Assembly: GCA_019090795.1 (NCBI GenBank)
Contig: JAHRVG010000049.1
Span: 1-58,515 of the forward strand
Direction of reading: 5' to 3'
DNA from: Paracoccaceae bacterium
GTDB lineage: Bacteria; Pseudomonadota; Alphaproteobacteria; Rhodobacterales; Rhodobacteraceae
DNA: 58,515 bases
Shown here piece by piece: positions 54,860 through 58,515 of this stretch (positions within the stretch are counted from its first letter, which is position 1; every line of letters begins with the position of its first letter). The notes beneath the pieces were generated by a model. The model saw only the letters and a list, made by a program, of their open reading frames with translations. It searched no databases and was not told the DNA's origin. Both the position numbers and the translations under genes were made by a program.

Positions 54860-55501
54860 ATGTTACAAACGTTGAAGCATATTAAAAGGTCAAATCTGGC
54901 CTTTATTGGCCTGATGGGATTTTTGGGTGGCTGTGTTGCCGCCGAGGTGCTGCCTTTTCAGGCGAAACCGGTTGAGACAACAATTGTAAATGTAAACGGT
55001 GCCCGCATTGCCATCGGTGGCCCGCCGGGGTTTTGCATAAACAACCGACAAAGCCATACAAGTGCAGAGGGGGCCTTTGTCGCGCTCGGCCCTTGCAACC
55101 CTGAGCAAACGGGCAGTTCCGAAATACGAGGCCTTCTTGTTGCAAATGTTTCCCCGGATGCAGCTTTTAGCAAAGCCATGGACCCAGCCACGCTGCAAAC
55201 GTTCTTCAAATCAACCGCCGGGCGCAAATCCCTCAGCAACTCCGGCGATGCCGAGACCGTCGACATTCTCGATACTATCTCTAGTAACGATGTGTTTTTT
55301 GTACACAGCCTTGACAGCTCTGATCCATTGATTCCCGACACCACATCCGAGAGCTGGCGCGGGTTCTTTCCTGTTTCCGGGCGTATGGTCTCGGTTTCTA
55401 TGATAAATTTTATCGAAAACCCGATTTCAGGTTCAATTGTGTTTAATCAATTGGAGTCATTCTCAACCCGAATAATCCAGCTAAACAGCGAAGACTCATA
55501 A
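54860..55501 (+). CDS. Hypothetical lipoprotein
   Basis: A 213-residue protein with a lipoprotein signal: basic start, hydrophobic SNLAFIGLMG and lipobox LGGC, putting the lipidated Cys at 25. The mature part has the conserved-looking INGARIAIGGPPGFCINNRQ-type patch (IAIGGPPGFCINNRQS) and three further cysteines, and ends in SGSIVFNQLESFS. I do not recognise a characterised family, though similar proteins are frequent in Roseobacter genomes. AGGGG is seven bases before the ATG. It faces the CPBP protease gene across 131 bp. Confidence 0.75.
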   Translation: MLQTLKHIKRSNLAFIGLMGFLGGCVAAEVLPFQAKPVETTIVNVNGARIAIGGPPGFCINNRQSHTSAEGAFVALGPCNPEQTGSSEIRGLLVANVSPDAAFSKAMDPATLQTFFKSTAGRKSLSNSGDAETVDILDTISSNDVFFVHSLDSSDPLIPDTTSESWRGFFPVSGRMVSVSMINFIENPISGSIVFNQLESFSTRIIQLNSEDS

Positions 55502-55618
55502 CCTACGGAGGATCGTTTCCGTCATGAAGACAATTTCATTCCCGCTTAGGGTATTGTTTCCTATTCCGCTGTAACCTAAATAGTAGCCAATCAAAAAACA
55601 CTTTTGGGACCTCTAAAA

Positions 55619-56392
55619 ATGCTTGACCGCCTGCGCAGTTTATTCAGTGAACGATCGCACAAGCGGCAATTGCAGCACTGGCAGGATGATGCAAAATCAG
55701 CCAGATCCATGTCACTTTCGGAGTTGCGCAACCTGCGCCGTAAAGCCAACCAGATCAAACGTCGTATTGATACGGTCAATCACATCGCCATTTCGCGGCT
55801 GACATTGCCGGTGATCGGGTCCAAAGCGATTCGCAAACCGGCCCGAACCGAATGGGCACATCGACCAGAAGCTTGGTCCGGTCCGGTGGAGCCTATAGGG
55901 GTTGCAGCGATAACCTCCAAAACCCGCATTGGCAGCGAGTTGACGATATTTCATGATTGCCGCAACAGCGAGCTGTCCCTACGCCAGGTCCGCAATACCC
56001 GTGAGGAAGATTTGGCTCCCTTTGGTATTCGCATGGATGTCTTTAACTTTGACGGCTCGTTTCTGTCTCTCGCAATCGAGATGCCCCCTGAATCTGTACA
56101 GGGCCTTAAGCGCAGCCATCTGTTACGTCTGAACATGATCGTCGAGAGCGAGCGCCCGCAAGAAATGTTCGCACGCCTCAACCTGCGCCACGGCCCCAAC
56201 ACCGAGCAAATCGTGCGGGAGCTGGATCTGGGGTCTCGTGAGCTTTGGGTGGAGTTCGATCTTTTTTACACCCAGTTCAATGAAAACCGGGGTGGCAGCA
56301 TGTGGATAGATCTGATCTTTGAAGGTCCGTCAATGAATCAGGTGGTCATCCGCGATATAACTCTGATCCGCAAACCACGGGCAAATATTTAG
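55619..56392 (+). CDS. DUF6478-like protein
   Basis: A 257-residue protein with a basic, helical N-terminus (LRNLRRKANQIKRRIDTV) followed by a beta-rich domain containing LTIFHDCRNSELSLRQVRN, GIRMDVFNFDGSFLSLAIEM and LWVEFDLFYTQFNENRGGS. It looks like a DUF6478 member of Rhodobacterales; function unknown. Start: ATG at 55619. No signal peptide or helices, so it is probably cytoplasmic. Followed after 9 bp by the next gene, so the pair is co-transcribed. Confidence 0.72.
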   Translation: MLDRLRSLFSERSHKRQLQHWQDDAKSARSMSLSELRNLRRKANQIKRRIDTVNHIAISRLTLPVIGSKAIRKPARTEWAHRPEAWSGPVEPIGVAAITSKTRIGSELTIFHDCRNSELSLRQVRNTREEDLAPFGIRMDVFNFDGSFLSLAIEMPPESVQGLKRSHLLRLNMIVESERPQEMFARLNLRHGPNTEQIVRELDLGSRELWVEFDLFYTQFNENRGGSMWIDLIFEGPSMNQVVIRDITLIRKPRANI

Positions 56393-56401
56393 GGGGTAGT
56401 G

Positions 56402-56788
56402 ATGGCGGTAAAGTTCCGGCTAACGAAAAAACAGATTATCGGCGGTCATTATGAGGGGTTGTTGAAATCTTCCTCCAAGGGTCAGTCAACCCCGGTGCTG
56501 GAGATGATCCACCAAGGGAATGTGGTGAGCAGCGTTTCAGTTGAGCAGGTGAATTCCGACGGAGACGCATGGCTGGTACGTGCGGAAATCCCGATGGAGT
56601 ATCTAATAGATGGCGTTCAAACCTTCCTGTTCGTCTTTGCAGGCCGCGCTGATATACTGGATCGTTTTTCGATGATCACGGGCGAACCGGTGGAAGACGA
56701 TCTGCGTGGTGAAATTGATCTTTTGCGGGCCGAACTGGACATGCTGAAACGCGCCTTCCGGCGTCACTGTATTGATACCATGCGCTGA
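56402..56788 (+). CDS. Hypothetical protein paired with the DUF6478 gene
   Basis: A 128-residue protein with a beta-rich N-terminal part (VLEMIHQGNVVSSVSVEQV) and a C-terminal heptad-like helix DLRGEIDLLRAELDMLKRAF that probably forms a coiled coil. No family recognised. Start: ATG at 56402, six bases after GGGGG; a GTG directly before it is equivalent. Its closeness to the DUF6478 gene and shared charge pattern suggest the two products work together, perhaps as a complex. Confidence 0.7.
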   Translation: MAVKFRLTKKQIIGGHYEGLLKSSSKGQSTPVLEMIHQGNVVSSVSVEQVNSDGDAWLVRAEIPMEYLIDGVQTFLFVFAGRADILDRFSMITGEPVEDDLRGEIDLLRAELDMLKRAFRRHCIDTMR

Positions 56789-56828
56789 CGTTGCGTTTTA
56801 GGTGACAAACAGGTCGGGTTATTCTTAA

Positions 56829-58515
<1,687 letters not shown>

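Overview
The window reads as one continuous stretch of chromosome from an alphaproteobacterium of the order Rhodobacterales, most likely the marine Roseobacter group. The clearest signs are the RegB/SenC/RegA redox regulon next to ahcY, the tsaE-amgK-murU-addB-addA-trxA run, the hemD-Mic60-HemY run facing tsaD-gpsA, and moderate GC with tightly packed, overlapping genes. I see no rRNA, tRNA, CRISPR array, prophage or insertion sequence. The placement is inferred from gene content only.

Layout. (1) 1-6933: the end of an FAD-dependent ferredoxin reductase and rsmD, a membrane protein with a ClpP-like domain, alkane hydroxylase alkB, mutY divergent from dciA and a DsbA-like thiol oxidoreductase, then a Tat-exported metallo-beta-lactamase-fold enzyme. 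(2) 7078-13680: a seven-gene, fully coupled minus-strand operon with four glycosyltransferases, a histidine phosphatase, a polysaccharide-deacetylase-like protein and a methyltransferase. It looks like an uncharacterised glycan or glycolipid assembly line and is my best candidate for an undescribed system. (3) 13925-22142: a large MscS channel facing a four-gene peptide-type ABC importer; a 34-nt perfect palindrome containing both stop codons lies between them. (4) 22314-28232: UDP-glucuronate 4-epimerase, then S-formylglutathione hydrolase, a YaiI-family protein and a coupled run of HAD phosphatase, ornithine-cyclodeaminase-like, phytanoyl-CoA-dioxygenase-like and alpha/beta-hydrolase genes. 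(5) 28336-37236: trxA, addA, addB, murU, amgK, tsaE (DNA repair, murein recycling, tRNA modification). (6) 37282-45300: a PAS-only protein, RegB/SenC/RegA, an HD phosphohydrolase, NnrS, a frameshifted ahcY and a DUF2853 protein. (7) 45519-58515: EVE protein, gpsA and tsaD facing hemD, Mic60 and HemY; then folC and accD, a CPBP membrane protease, a lipoprotein, two small-family proteins and the start of fadH.

How the parts fit. The RegB-SenC-RegA block together with NnrS and a possible FNR-type site suggests control by oxygen, redox state and nitric oxide. RegB lacks the redox-active cytosolic cysteine of the described enzymes but keeps the quinone motif. The glycosyltransferase operon, the epimerase, the AmgK/MurU pair and the HemY protein (with a LapB-like rubredoxin tail) together give the window a strong cell-envelope theme. 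ahcY carries a one-base deletion, which is either a sequencing error or a real lesion in a core methyl-cycle gene.

Functions were assigned by recognising motifs and family sequences by eye; no database search was run. Start codons were chosen from ribosome-binding sites, gene overlaps and remembered family N-termini, and alternatives are given where they matter.
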